Assembly (NCBI GenBank): GCA_036826635.1
Contig: DAISVY010000002.1
Coordinates: forward strand, 124,001-188,000
DNA: 64,000 nucleotides
DNA from: DAISVY01 sp036826635
GTDB taxonomy: Bacteria > Zixibacteria > MSB-5A5 > GN15 > FEB-12
Reading direction: 5' to 3'
Positions within the stretch are counted from its first letter, which is position 1. Every line of letters starts with the position of its first letter. The notes beneath the pieces were generated by a model that was not told where the DNA came from, searched no databases, and saw only the letters and a list, made by a program, of their open reading frames with translations. The position numbers and the translations under genes are program-made. This document shows, in pieces, positions 15,476-28,122 of the stretch.

Positions 15476-17647
15476 CTATCGCCCGGCCGCAGCCATACTG
15501 AACGTGCCGTCCAGCACCCCGCTCATCGCACCCGCCAGTAAATTAAAGTGAATGCGGACAGGTTGATCGTCAAGGTGCAAACGAAAGCGGTGAATCAGCG
15601 TAGTTCCCTGGTAAACCTTCTCGAAACCACCTTCGGAGAGAGAAACCGTAAAAATGGGCAAATACCAGATATCGGCCGGACGATCAGTCGACAGACCGAC
15701 CGCCAGTGAACGATATTCGTCGACCAGGGCCACTCCGCCCACCTGCTCGTGCGACCCGACCGAATCCAGATACGCCTCGGCTGGCCGACGGTTATCCACC
15801 AACAGATACCGGTCGGGGGCATGACCGGCCTGGAAATTGAAGTTATTCTCTACACCGAAATTAACGTCCACCCCGCCGGGAGAAGGACAGGAAAGACAAT
15901 AAATAACCTGCAGTTTTTCTACTCCGGGCTCGAAAACCACTTCTTTGCTCAAATGTATCGGGACCATTCCGCCGGGCCCCGGGATTGAGCCATCGTGGGT
16001 CAGTTGCAGCCGTTGGCCGGAGGCATCTGTCTCGGTGCCATACTGCCCGTGAATGAAATCCCCCTGTTCAACAGCTTTCCCGGCTTCAAAATCCCCGAAC
16101 TCGACATCGTGTCCGAAGAAGTGATCTATTAGGCAACGCTTAAGGTAAGTATCTTCAACCAGAATCTTCTCTAACCCGCTTTCCTTGGTAAGGATCTGAT
16201 CGTGAATCGACGCATGACTGCCGTTGGTCGTGCTGGAAACGGCCCGAGTCAGTTTCGCGTGATAACCTTCTTTACGCCGACTCATCGTATCGGTCAGGTT
16301 GAAACCATGCCGGTTCAGTGACAGTTCAACGAGATGTCCGCCGCGGTTGGGCGCAAACACGGCCGTATACTCATCACTGTCGGCAATGATTTCCTCGATC
16401 CCATCCATATCGTAATCGCACGAATCCATACTTACGCCGGTCCGCCCCGACATTTCCCGTATCATACGGTGTGCGTCGATCATTCCATCGTACACGGCCT
16501 GCCGAATGTGAGGCAGATACAGACCGCCAAATACGCCGTGCCAATAAGGACAATTGCACTGAGCCGCGTACAGACGATCCCTGATCGCGGTGATGGCCGC
16601 TTCCGGTCGGTTTTCGGCTTCCTCAAATGCGGCCAATTCCCGTGAGACTCGAAGCATCTTCTTATGCATCAGGTTGGCTTCGTCATACTTGACCAGAAAG
16701 CCGCGCCAGTGACCGCCGCGCACGAAGCGCCCGAACCTGTCCTTGTTGCCGGATTCGGCCAGCCATTTTTCGAACTGCTCGTATTCCATGTAAGCTTTTG
16801 TCGGAAGCGACCATTGCAGCATTTCCTCATAGGAAGCACTGGGCAAATACGCCCGCCCCACCGGTCTGGCTTCTGCCGCCCGGGCCAACGGTACGATCTC
16901 CAGCCAGTCGGCGTTCTTTTCCACGGCCGTAAAGAACCGCTCCAGCCAGCCGTCATGATAGCAATGTTGATGAGTGTTGGGCCAGACGCCGAATTTCTCA
17001 CCATCGTCGGCATAAACAGCCATACCCGAAGGATTCTTCTCGGCCTGACGGCGCAGTTCGTCTATCACCGTATCAACCATCCCGAAAGGAATAAGATAAC
17101 GCAGCTTCTTCTGAATCGGCAGCAGAGTCACTTTGTGACCTTCGTCTTCCGTCACGAACGGACCGGTAAGTTGACTCTGTTCGAATCCGGAATAAATGAA
17201 GTGGGTGTCGTCGATAGGGAGATACTTCACCCCGCAACGGGCAAGAAGTTTCGGAAGGTGCGGTTCCCAGATCCGCTCGGTCAGCCACAAACCGACAGGC
17301 TTCACCCCGAAACGATCCGCCAGAAAGCGGTTAAGCATCTCAAGCTGGCCCCGGGCGTCGCGCTCGGGCACGGCTATCAGAATCGGCTCATAAAAGCCGC
17401 CGGTCATCAGCTCGATTTGTCCCCGGTCGACCATCTGCCGCACCAGGTCCAGGTAGTCCGGGTGGTTCTTTTGCTGCCAGTCCCAGAGAATACCGGATTG
17501 ATGCAAAGAAATCCGAATATCTTCATGCTCCGACAGAAGCTTAAGGAACGGCAGATAAGCGTCACGATGTGCTTCTTCGAATACCGAGGTAAAATTCCCC
17601 ACCGGCTGGTGATTGTGAATACCGAAAGCGAGTTTGAATTTGCCCAT
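15476..17647 (-). CDS. Glycoside hydrolase family 57, 4-alpha-glucanotransferase-like
   Basis: It probably rearranges or cleaves alpha-1,4-glucans such as glycogen. The 723-residue protein opens LAFGIHNHQPVGNF, has the GH57 nucleophile motif WLTERIWEP with E124 and the acid motif YADDGEKFGVWP with D214/D215. These fall at almost the same positions as in the Thermococcus litoralis enzyme. The rest matches the beta-sandwich domains seen after the catalytic barrel in that group (PTKAYMEYEQFEKWL, YWHGVFGGLYLPHIR, STTNGSHASIHDQI). There is no signal peptide, so it is cytoplasmic. It follows the MlaD-like gene by two bases. Confidence 0.9.
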   Translation of the reverse strand: MGKFKLAFGIHNHQPVGNFTSVFEEAHRDAYLPFLKLLSEHEDIRISLHQSGILWDWQQKNHPDYLDLVRQMVDRGQIELMTGGFYEPILIAVPERDARGQLEMLNRFLADRFGVKPVGLWLTERIWEPHLPKLLARCGVKYLPIDDTHFIYSGFEQSQLTGPFVTEDEGHKVTLLPIQKKLRYLIPFGMVDTVIDELRRQAEKNPSGMAVYADDGEKFGVWPNTHQHCYHDGWLERFFTAVEKNADWLEIVPLARAAEARPVGRAYLPSASYEEMLQWSLPTKAYMEYEQFEKWLAESGNKDRFGRFVRGGHWRGFLVKYDEANLMHKKMLRVSRELAAFEEAENRPEAAITAIRDRLYAAQCNCPYWHGVFGGLYLPHIRQAVYDGMIDAHRMIREMSGRTGVSMDSCDYDMDGIEEIIADSDEYTAVFAPNRGGHLVELSLNRHGFNLTDTMSRRKEGYHAKLTRAVSSTTNGSHASIHDQILTKESGLEKILVEDTYLKRCLIDHFFGHDVEFGDFEAGKAVEQGDFIHGQYGTETDASGQRLQLTHDGSIPGPGGMVPIHLSKEVVFEPGVEKLQVIYCLSCPSPGGVDVNFGVENNFNFQAGHAPDRYLLVDNRRPAEAYLDSVGSHEQVGGVALVDEYRSLAVGLSTDRPADIWYLPIFTVSLSEGGFEKVYQGTTLIHRFRLHLDDQPVRIHFNLLAGAMSGVLDGTFSMAAAGR

Positions 17648-17649
17648 CC

Positions 17650-18555
17650 TCAGAAGAGTTCCACTTTCAAATTGATGTATTTTCGGGGATTGGCCCGGAT
17701 ATCGGCAATCAGGTCGTCCAGGTTATCGGCGGTGCGGCGCAGATCGTCGTAGAGACTCCGGTCCTCGACCAGCATCTGCAAAGTGCCTTCTTCCACTTCA
17801 ACCCGGTCGGCAAAACGACGAGCCGCGGCGGCCACCGAGTCGAGTTGTTGTACAATCACCTCTACTTCGGAACTGACGCGATCCAGGCGTTTCAGGGTCG
17901 AATCCACCGGGGCATCGCTCCGCGCCAGAAGATCATCGAGACGGCGGGAAGCACTTACGAAATTCTCCGCGGTTTTGTCGAAACTGTTCTGATGACGTTC
18001 GACATATGACACCATCGAAGCGGATACCGACTCAAGGTTACTGACGGTATTATTGAAACTTCTCAGAGCGGAATCCGACGCTACCGTCCGGCGCAACGAC
18101 AAAACCAGCTCGTGCAACTGCGTGACCATGTCGCCCATCATACCCATGACTTCCGGAATACCGGTATCGTAGCGCCCCTCGGCTACCCGGTTGAGATCGT
18201 ACAGAACGCTGTCCTTGCCGGGATTGATAGCCACGAAGCGATCACCCATTACCCCCAGATTCTTGATGGTAAAAACGGCATCGCGCCGCAGAACGACGTC
18301 CTGATACAACTGCAGCCGGACCAGGACCCCGTTTTCCGTAAGCCTGAGATCGTCGACTTTTCCTTTACGTACGCCCGAAACGGTGATCTTGTCGCCCACC
18401 GAAAGCGTACCCACGTCGTCGAAACGGACGGTCATCATCTGCGAGTTGAGCTTAAGTCGATACCCCTGAAGCCAATACAGGGACCCCGCCAGAACAATTA
18501 TGGCGAGCAGGACGATAACCCCAACTCTAAACTCTATGTTATTACCAGTAGCCAT
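17650..18555 (-). CDS. MlaD/MCE-domain lipid-transport protein
   Basis: It is a single-pass inner-membrane protein with a periplasmic lipid-binding MCE domain. MCE proteins form rings that move phospholipids between membranes. The 301-residue protein has a membrane segment at about 11-30 (VGVIVLLAIIVLAGSLYWL), the MCE core at about 38-117 (MTVRFDDVGTLSVGDKITVSG, VRKGKVDDLRL, NLGVMGDRFVAINPG), and a long helical, coiled-coil-like tail. The usual ABC partners (MlaE permease, MlaF ATPase) are not adjacent, so they must be elsewhere. It forms a unit with the GH57 gene, two bases apart. Confidence 0.88.
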   Translation of the reverse strand: MATGNNIEFRVGVIVLLAIIVLAGSLYWLQGYRLKLNSQMMTVRFDDVGTLSVGDKITVSGVRKGKVDDLRLTENGVLVRLQLYQDVVLRRDAVFTIKNLGVMGDRFVAINPGKDSVLYDLNRVAEGRYDTGIPEVMGMMGDMVTQLHELVLSLRRTVASDSALRSFNNTVSNLESVSASMVSYVERHQNSFDKTAENFVSASRRLDDLLARSDAPVDSTLKRLDRVSSEVEVIVQQLDSVAAAARRFADRVEVEEGTLQMLVEDRSLYDDLRRTADNLDDLIADIRANPRKYINLKVELF

Positions 18556-18614
18556 ACCGATCAGTATTATATTATCGGTAACTTCCTGTCTATTCTATAG
18601 TTATCAGCGTTAAT

Positions 18615-19520
18615 TCAGAGCGATTCGGCAATTGCCACGTAGTTGTCATACCTAAACCGGCTAATATCACCCCTTTTTACGGCTGCCTGAACGGCGCAAC
18701 CCGGCTCGTGAATATGACTGCACACACTAAAACGGCAGGAACCAAGGTAAGGTTCAAACTCAGGATAATAATATGCCAGGTCCTCGCGGCTGACTTCCCA
18801 GAGCCCCATCACTTTTAACCCCGGAGAATCAACCACGAATCCACCCGATGGCAGTTCATGCATCTCGACATGAGTCGTGGCGTGCTTGCCCCGATTCGAA
18901 TAAGCCGAGACCTCCCGGGTAACAATGTCCAGACCCGGAACAAGACAATTGAGTAACGTGGATTTACCTACCCCGGAATGTCCGGTGAACAGCGTTCGAT
19001 GACCGCGCAGACAGACCCGCAACTCGTCCAGTCCGGCTCCGGTCTCGGCGGACACCACAAACACCGGATACCCGATACCGTGATAGGCTCGCACAATTTC
19101 CTCGAAACCGTCCGGTATACCGAGATCGATCTTGTTGAGTATTATAACCGGTTGCAAACCGCCGTTGCGGGCGGCAATCAGACAACGGTCGATCAGTCCG
19201 GTCTTAAGTTCCGGGGACACCACCGAAGCCACCACCGCCAGGCGGTCGAGATTGGCCGCGATGACCTGCTTGACCGTCTCTCGGGCCACCGCGGGACGAA
19301 AGAAAGCACTTCGGCGCGGTTGTACTTTCTCTATCACTCCGCGTCTGGCGGTCACTCGGCTGAACAGAACATCATCACCCACGGCCACCGGCGTGGTATT
19401 GTCGGAGGCCTGCTTCACTTTCCGACGCACCTCACACTTGATTCGCGGCGTATCTTTGCCCCGAACTTCGAACAACCGGCCGCGCACGGCCACCACGATG
19501 CCTTTCTCTTCATCCGTCAT
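18615..19520 (-). CDS. rsgA: Ribosome small subunit-dependent GTPase RsgA
   Basis: It is a circularly permuted GTPase that checks late 30S ribosome assembly. The 301-residue protein has an OB domain at the N-terminus, then the permuted order G4 (VIILNKIDLG), G5 (FVVSAETG), G1 (GHSGVGKSTLLNCL), G2 (KHATTH) and G3 (DSPGLKVMGL). The C-terminal zinc site follows (CRFSVCSHIHEPGC). It is divergent from secA across 167 bases. Confidence 0.96.
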   Translation of the reverse strand: MTDEEKGIVVAVRGRLFEVRGKDTPRIKCEVRRKVKQASDNTTPVAVGDDVLFSRVTARRGVIEKVQPRRSAFFRPAVARETVKQVIAANLDRLAVVASVVSPELKTGLIDRCLIAARNGGLQPVIILNKIDLGIPDGFEEIVRAYHGIGYPVFVVSAETGAGLDELRVCLRGHRTLFTGHSGVGKSTLLNCLVPGLDIVTREVSAYSNRGKHATTHVEMHELPSGGFVVDSPGLKVMGLWEVSREDLAYYYPEFEPYLGSCRFSVCSHIHEPGCAVQAAVKRGDISRFRYDNYVAIAESL

Positions 19521-19620
19521 CCAAAATCAATCTATCATCCCGGCTTGTCGCTCACAAGTCTATTGTACACCCGCAAAAAACGGATATTCATTGCACGGCA
19601 CTACCGTAAACGGGTATCAA

Positions 19621-19649
19621 TTGCCTTTTGTATAAGATTATTGTATTGT
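19621..19649 (+). promoter_or_regulatory. Candidate secA promoter
   Basis: TTGCCT (19621-19626), a 17-base spacer and TATTGT (19644-19649) lie in an AT-rich stretch 38 bases before the secA start. The boxes match a sigma70 promoter moderately, and position and spacing are right. Confidence 0.38.
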
Positions 19650-19687
19650 AAAATTTCAATTGGAACATACGGGAAAACGATAATAAT

Positions 19688-22672
<2,985 letters not shown>

Positions 22673-22708
22673 CAACTAAACGCAGAGACCGATTGCGAAT
22701 CACGAATA

Positions 22709-22741
22709 AAGGCCGGGGTGGTGCCATACCATCCCGGCCTT
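22709..22741 (+). terminator. Hairpin terminator between convergent secA and lipoprotein genes
   Basis: AAGGCCGGGGTGGT (22709-22722) pairs with ACCATCCCGGCCTT (22728-22741), a 14-base-pair stem with one G-U and a five-base loop. It lies 36 bases after the secA stop and 22 bases from the stop of the convergent lipoprotein gene, so it may act in both directions. The T run is short. Confidence 0.6.
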
Positions 22742-22763
22742 CCCATATTGCTCTATCGGTTGC

Positions 22764-23879
22764 TTAATACAATCGGTACGCCACCAATTCGTATTCGTCC
22801 GTAACATCAACCACGTCGATCACGTGACCCAGGGGATCGGTGATCTCAACACCGTAAAGTTTAATCGACCGCCGTACCAGACCGTGTTCGCCGATGTAGT
22901 CGCAATACACGATGTCGTCGTCGTATTCCCCGTCAACATCCATATCGTAAAACCAGCGCACCACAAAACAGCCGAACCGCCCGGACGGAACATCGATTAT
23001 TTCATAGTCCGTCACTTCTTTGGCCAACCGCCTGACATCGGAATCTTCGCACACCCAGCTTGCGCCTGTCTCAATAGGATACTTCAGTCCGAGCCTCGGC
23101 GAAACATCGACAGTCGAACCCGCACGGCCAACTTCACCCCCCAGGCTCGCCGTGCGAACCGCCGTCAACAACCGATCCACGGAATCGTACTGCCGACCTT
23201 TGAAACGATACGCGTTGCCATCCGAAGCGCTGACCGGGAGTGATCCCCCGGAAGCGTCGATATCCAGCAGGTACAGACCGCTGTCACAATGGTAATAATA
23301 TGCATTGCCGCTGTCGCAGCCGGTAAGGTCAAACTCGGCAAAACGCTCGTTGAATACGAAGGCCGGTTGATACGCCCAGGCGGGATCGGTACCGGTCACC
23401 TCGACCACGTAGTAACTCACGCGCGGTTCCTGCACGTCAACCTCGCGGCGATATTCCCAGCGATTGTTAACCGCCACCGGGTAGGCAATCCCCGAACGAG
23501 TGGTAAACGACCAGACCGGCGATTTGGTCATACCTCCCTGTTTGTTCCGAGCCGTTATGGCCCAATAGTATTTCGTTCCCGGCTGAAGCGGCCCGGCGTA
23601 GTACGAAGTGTCAGTCAGACCGACCACTACCGTCGGCGGCGTGGCGCTTGTCCCCAGGGAAACATCATACACCACACTGTCCCCCTCGGAACTGTGCCAG
23701 AGAAGCACCGGATGCAGGCTTATTTCGGTTTCAATCGTGGAAACTCGCTCGGGCGGGTTTTCCGGTGTCGGTTCCGACGAGCCTAAAGGATCGCCGCCTT
23801 CCTCACCGCACCCGGCCAGTAACAGCACCGCCGCAAGTAATCCTAACAAGAAGCGATAATCTATTTTTCTCATGTCCAT
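22764..23879 (-). CDS. Lipoprotein with fibronectin type III-like domain
   Basis: The 371-residue protein has signal peptide FLLGLLAAVLLLAG and lipobox LLAGC with C24. A low-complexity linker (GSSEPTPENPP) is followed by an Fn3-like module at about 45-128 (HPVLLWHSSEGDSVVYDVSL, LQPGTKYYWAITARN, SPVWSFTT). The remainder (YPVAVNNRWEYRREV, VPSGRFGCFVVRWFYD) is like secreted proteins of uncultured FCB-group bacteria, with function unknown. GGTGAGG precedes the ATG. It is a single gene that converges on secA. Confidence 0.82.
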   Translation of the reverse strand: MDMRKIDYRFLLGLLAAVLLLAGCGEEGGDPLGSSEPTPENPPERVSTIETEISLHPVLLWHSSEGDSVVYDVSLGTSATPPTVVVGLTDTSYYAGPLQPGTKYYWAITARNKQGGMTKSPVWSFTTRSGIAYPVAVNNRWEYRREVDVQEPRVSYYVVEVTGTDPAWAYQPAFVFNERFAEFDLTGCDSGNAYYYHCDSGLYLLDIDASGGSLPVSASDGNAYRFKGRQYDSVDRLLTAVRTASLGGEVGRAGSTVDVSPRLGLKYPIETGASWVCEDSDVRRLAKEVTDYEIIDVPSGRFGCFVVRWFYDMDVDGEYDDDIVYCDYIGEHGLVRRSIKLYGVEITDPLGHVIDVVDVTDEYELVAYRLY

Positions 23880-24030
23880 GCCTCACCGTTGAAGGTAAAA
23901 CGGCCGTCGCATCCCGGCGACGTTTCCGACAGGAACTACGCAATCCGTATTAACAGAGTCAACTATTTTACCGAAAGGGAGAAAAACGCCGAGTACCCCC
24001 CACAACCGGGCGATAAGATACGAGAGTCGT

Positions 24031-25575
24031 CTATTCGAGAGCTTCGAAGACGTACGGCAGAGCCCTGATCATGTCCCCTGCGATCATGGCGCGCGCGGTC
24101 AGCGAATCGGCCACGAAATCCCCGGTCAGACCGTGGACAAACACCCCGGCCATGGCGGCGTCAAGCGGTCGCATTCCCTGGGCCAGAAACGAACCGATAA
24201 TCCCGGACAGAACATCCCCCGACCCACCGCTGGCCATACCGTTGTTACCGGTCGGATTGAGATAGCACATCCCGTCCGGTGCCGCCAACAGTGTCGGTGA
24301 ACCTTTGAGTACCAGTACTACTTTGTATTGGGAGACGAACTGTCTCACTGTTTCCGAACGTTCCGCAATATCATGAGGGGGCATTGTTCCGGTCAGCCGC
24401 TCAAACTCGCCCGGGTGAGGCGTGAGAACCAGAGGAACGCGACATTCGGAGAGAATTTCCGGATGCCCGGCCAGGGCATTGAGACCGTCGGCGTCGATAA
24501 TAGCCGGTCGCTGAAGCGAAACGACCAAACGTCGCACCAGTTCCTGGGTTTCGTGATGACGTCCCAGTCCCGGACCGATAACAACAGCGTCGTTTTCCCT
24601 GACCAGTTGTCTTATCTCGCCCAATCCCCGCAGAGCCAGCGCGCCTTTGCGCCCGACATCCGGCAGCGGATGGGTCATTACTTCCGTAAGCTTGACCGCA
24701 AGCACCGGCTGAGTGGTCCCGGGACAGGCTACCCGCACCAGACCACACCCGGAGCGCAGAGCGCTTTCTCCGGCCATGGCGGCCGCACCGGTCATACCGG
24801 TCGACCCCGCCACTACCAGCACACGGCCGAAATCACCCTTGTGACCGTCCGGCTTGCGCACCGGCATCACGTTCATGACCATCTCGTCGGTTATCAACTC
24901 GTCTTTGAGTTCAAACGACTCGACCACCGTGTCCGGGATACCTATCGGAACGACCTCAACATTACCGGCGAGTTCCCGCCCGGGCGTGAGATAGAGCCCG
25001 AACTTGGGCAACGCCAGAGGATAAGTATAATCGGCCTGTACCACCGCACCCTCGATCTGACCGTCATCGGCATTAAGCCCCGAAGGTAAATCGACCGCAA
25101 CTTTGTAAAGGCAGTCCTGCCCGTTCATGTACTCGATTATATCCGCCGACATCCCCCGGGGAGCTCCGGAGAAACCGGTCCCGAATACCGCATCGATAAT
25201 GATATCACACTGGAGATTTTCGGGCAAATCACCCAGGGATGTAATCTCGACAAGTTCCACCCCATTCTCAGCCGCCCGGTTGAAATTCAGCCTGGCATCG
25301 GCGGAAAGTTTGTCGGGAGGCCCCAGGAAATACACTACTACCTCGACCCCGGCCTCGTGCAAATACCGCGCGATCACATAGCCGTCACCGCCGTTGTTCC
25401 CCTTGCCGCAGAAAACAACCGCTTTGGTTTCATCGGGCGTACCGATAATATCACTGAGGATGCGTTCGGCGATACCGCTGCCGGCATGCTCCATCAACTC
25501 TTCCGAGGGAATCCCTTCCCCGTCGATGGCCGCGCGGTCAATCAGGCGCATAGCGGCCGCTGTTACGATTTTCAC
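24031..25575 (-). CDS. nnr: Bifunctional NAD(P)H-hydrate epimerase / ADP-dependent dehydratase
   Basis: It repairs hydrated NADH and NADPH. The N-terminal half (YjeF_N) epimerises NAD(P)HX with motifs MEHAGSGIAE, VFCGKGNNGGDGYV and VDLPSGLNADDG. The C-terminal half (YjeF_C) dehydrates the S form using ADP with GDFGRVLVVAGSTGMTGAA, ALRSGCGLVRVACP, VLTPHPGEFERLTG and the PTGNNGMASGGSGDVLSG box. I take the GTG at 25575 (514 residues), with GGAG seven bases upstream and the typical beginning KIVTAAAMRLID. An ATG-like start at 25659 would run into lon. It lies 16 bases after lon. Confidence 0.94.
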   Translation of the reverse strand: MKIVTAAAMRLIDRAAIDGEGIPSEELMEHAGSGIAERILSDIIGTPDETKAVVFCGKGNNGGDGYVIARYLHEAGVEVVVYFLGPPDKLSADARLNFNRAAENGVELVEITSLGDLPENLQCDIIIDAVFGTGFSGAPRGMSADIIEYMNGQDCLYKVAVDLPSGLNADDGQIEGAVVQADYTYPLALPKFGLYLTPGRELAGNVEVVPIGIPDTVVESFELKDELITDEMVMNVMPVRKPDGHKGDFGRVLVVAGSTGMTGAAAMAGESALRSGCGLVRVACPGTTQPVLAVKLTEVMTHPLPDVGRKGALALRGLGEIRQLVRENDAVVIGPGLGRHHETQELVRRLVVSLQRPAIIDADGLNALAGHPEILSECRVPLVLTPHPGEFERLTGTMPPHDIAERSETVRQFVSQYKVVLVLKGSPTLLAAPDGMCYLNPTGNNGMASGGSGDVLSGIIGSFLAQGMRPLDAAMAGVFVHGLTGDFVADSLTARAMIAGDMIRALPYVFEALE

Positions 25576-25591
25576 TGCCAAGCTCCGTTGG

Positions 25592-27973
25592 TCATGCTTT
25601 GCAACTCTTGCCTTTCCTGCGACTTTCCGAGGTCGCCGCACCGGGCTTATCCAGCGCAAACTTAACCGCTGAGAGAACGTCTGTAAAGAACCGGAGTTTG
25701 AGTTTCTTCTTTATCTCGGCCGGAACATCCACGATATCCTTGCGATTTTCCTCCGGCAGTATGACCGTCTTCACCCCGGCCCGGGCCGCCGCCAGCAGCT
25801 TCTCTTTCAAACCGCCGATAGGCAGCAACTCACCGCGCAGCGTGATCTCCCCCGTCATAGCCAGGTACGGTTTGACCGCCCGCTGAGTGAAAACCGACGC
25901 CAGCGCCACGGTCATGGTTATACCTGCCGACGGTCCGTCCTTGGGTGTGGCCCCGGTCGGAACATGGATATGTATCTCCTGATTGTCGAACGAGGTCGCC
26001 GAAAGCTTAAAAGCTCCTGAGTTGGAGCGAATAAACGACAGCGCGGCCTGCGCCGATTCTTTCATAACGTCACCCAGATGGCCGGTCAACGTCATGGCCG
26101 TCTTGCCGGGCATGGACGTAGCCTCGACAAAGAGAAGTTCCCCGCCGACCGAAGTATAAGCCAGAGCCGCCGCCACGCCGATCCGACCATGACGGCTGAG
26201 CACCTCGCGAGTGAATTTCTGCGGGCCCAGAAGCTTCGGCACCGCTTTACTGTCGATAAGCGATTTTGCCTTGCTGCCGCTGGCTACCCGACGCGCCACC
26301 TTACGCGAAATCGAGGCGATTTCACGCTCAAGGTTACGCAGACCGGCCTCACGCGTGTAACCGTCAATAATCGTCCTGATTCCCGCATCGTTGAACACCA
26401 GTTGAGCTTTCGTCAAGCCGTGGTTGTCCAGTTGCTTGGGGATCAGGTGTCGCTTGGCGATGGCCAGCTTTTCGATATCGGTATAACCGGGAATCTGTAT
26501 TATCTCCATGCGGTCACGCAGCACCGGTGGAATCGGCTCGGTCCAGTTGGCCGTGGTAATGAACATCACCCGACTGAGATCGAACGGAACATCGAGATAA
26601 TGATCGGAGAAACTGTCATTCTGTTCCGGATCCAGGACCTCCAGAAGAGCCGAGGCGGGATCGCCGCGAAAATCGGTACCGAGCTTGTCGATCTCGTCGA
26701 GCATAATAACCGGATTGTTGGAAGCACACCGTTTGAGACACTGGATTATCCGCCCCGGCATGGAACCGATATAAGTCCGCCGATGCCCGCGGATTTCGGC
26801 CTCGTCACGCATACCACCCAGCGAAACCCGGGCAAACTGACGCCCCATGGCTCGCGCAATCGACTTCCCCAGCGAAGTCTTGCCGACTCCCGGCGGACCG
26901 ACAAAACAGAGAATCGGCCCCTTGATGTCCGATTTCAGTTTGCGTACGGCCAGATGTTCGAGAATACGGTCTTTCACCCTCGTCAGGTCGTAGTGGTCTT
27001 CGTCCAGCACTCGCTGAGCTTTCTTGATATCGAGAAGATCGGTCGTTGACACACTCCATGGCAACATCGTCAGCCAATCCAGATACGTTCTCGACACGGT
27101 ATACTCGGCCGACGACGGTGTCATATGCGAAAGACGTTCGAGTTCTTTGCGGGCCGCTTTCTCGGCCACCTCGGGCATACCGGAAGCCTCGATTTTTTTC
27201 TCGAATTCTTCCACATCGCCCGTTTCGTCGGCGTCTCCCAACTCCTTCTTGATCGCCTTGAGTTGTTCTCGGAGGATATAATGACGCTGCGATTTGCCCA
27301 GCTCACTGGCCGCCTGAGCCTGAATTTTCTGTGAAAGTTCGAGGACCTCGATTTCCTTGTTTACCGCCTGATGAAGAATCTCGGCGCGCCGGTCGACCCG
27401 CAGCTCTTCCAAAATAGCCTGGCGCTGCTCTATCGAGATATTCAAACTCGAAGCAACGAAATCCATGAGCTTGGACGGGGTGTCCTGATTGATCGCCGAA
27501 ACGTGAAACTCCTCGTTGAGATAAGGCGCAAGTTCCACCAGCCGCTTAACCCGTTCCGTCAGGTTGCGCTGAAGAGCTTCCATTCTTACCGATTCGTCAA
27601 CGATATCTTCAAGGCTTTCTATCTCGGCCATGAGATGGGGAGTATCGGCAACGAACCGCTTGATGCGTATGCGTTCGAGTCCCTGAATAAGAAACCGCAC
27701 CGTACCGTCGGGAAAGCGCAGCATCTTAAGAATGTTCCCGGCCGTACCGACAGTGTGAAGATCATCCGGGCCGGGTACTTCCACATCGGGGTCTTTCTGC
27801 AAAAACAGACCCACGCGGGAGCCCCGCATCAGGGCATCGTCGACCAACCGGGTGTGCTCCGGTTGTTGAATCATAAGAGGCACTACCAGAAAAGGATATA
27901 CCACGGTCCCTTTGAGCGGTAAAATAGGCAGTACCTGTGTGTCAGTGATTTGTTCTGTCCGAGTGTTATCCAT
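25592..27973 (-). CDS. lon: ATP-dependent protease Lon
   Basis: It is a cytoplasmic AAA+ serine protease that removes damaged and regulatory proteins. It has about 793 residues. The N-terminal LAN domain starts QVLPILPLKGTVVYPFLVVP. Walker A is FVGPPGVGKTSLGKS, Walker B is VIMLDEIDKLG, and the sensor region is MFITTANWTEPIP. The protease domain has the catalytic serine in PKDGPSAGITM and the lysine in PIGGLKEKLLAA. Start choice is open between ATG 27973, GTG 27976 and TTG 27985. AGGTGAG upstream does not decide it. It is probably cotranscribed with the NAD(P)HX repair gene. Confidence 0.97.
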   Translation of the reverse strand: MDNTRTEQITDTQVLPILPLKGTVVYPFLVVPLMIQQPEHTRLVDDALMRGSRVGLFLQKDPDVEVPGPDDLHTVGTAGNILKMLRFPDGTVRFLIQGLERIRIKRFVADTPHLMAEIESLEDIVDESVRMEALQRNLTERVKRLVELAPYLNEEFHVSAINQDTPSKLMDFVASSLNISIEQRQAILEELRVDRRAEILHQAVNKEIEVLELSQKIQAQAASELGKSQRHYILREQLKAIKKELGDADETGDVEEFEKKIEASGMPEVAEKAARKELERLSHMTPSSAEYTVSRTYLDWLTMLPWSVSTTDLLDIKKAQRVLDEDHYDLTRVKDRILEHLAVRKLKSDIKGPILCFVGPPGVGKTSLGKSIARAMGRQFARVSLGGMRDEAEIRGHRRTYIGSMPGRIIQCLKRCASNNPVIMLDEIDKLGTDFRGDPASALLEVLDPEQNDSFSDHYLDVPFDLSRVMFITTANWTEPIPPVLRDRMEIIQIPGYTDIEKLAIAKRHLIPKQLDNHGLTKAQLVFNDAGIRTIIDGYTREAGLRNLEREIASISRKVARRVASGSKAKSLIDSKAVPKLLGPQKFTREVLSRHGRIGVAAALAYTSVGGELLFVEATSMPGKTAMTLTGHLGDVMKESAQAALSFIRSNSGAFKLSATSFDNQEIHIHVPTGATPKDGPSAGITMTVALASVFTQRAVKPYLAMTGEITLRGELLPIGGLKEKLLAAARAGVKTVILPEENRKDIVDVPAEIKKKLKLRFFTDVLSAVKFALDKPGAATSESRRKGKSCKA

Positions 27974-28122
27974 CACGTTAGTCAATTCTCACCTGTGGGC
28001 TGCAATTATGGTACTTCACTCCGGATTATCGACACCATTGTGCAAAAACTAAACAGAGCTTTCCGCTCTCTCCGCAAAGGTATCTCTAATGCAACGCCCC
28101 CGCCCATACCACGGTTCCGATC

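Noticed and set aside
25576..25659. Longer N-terminus for the NAD(P)HX repair gene
   Set aside because: It would overlap the end of lon. GTG 25575 has a good GGAG and gives the usual family start.
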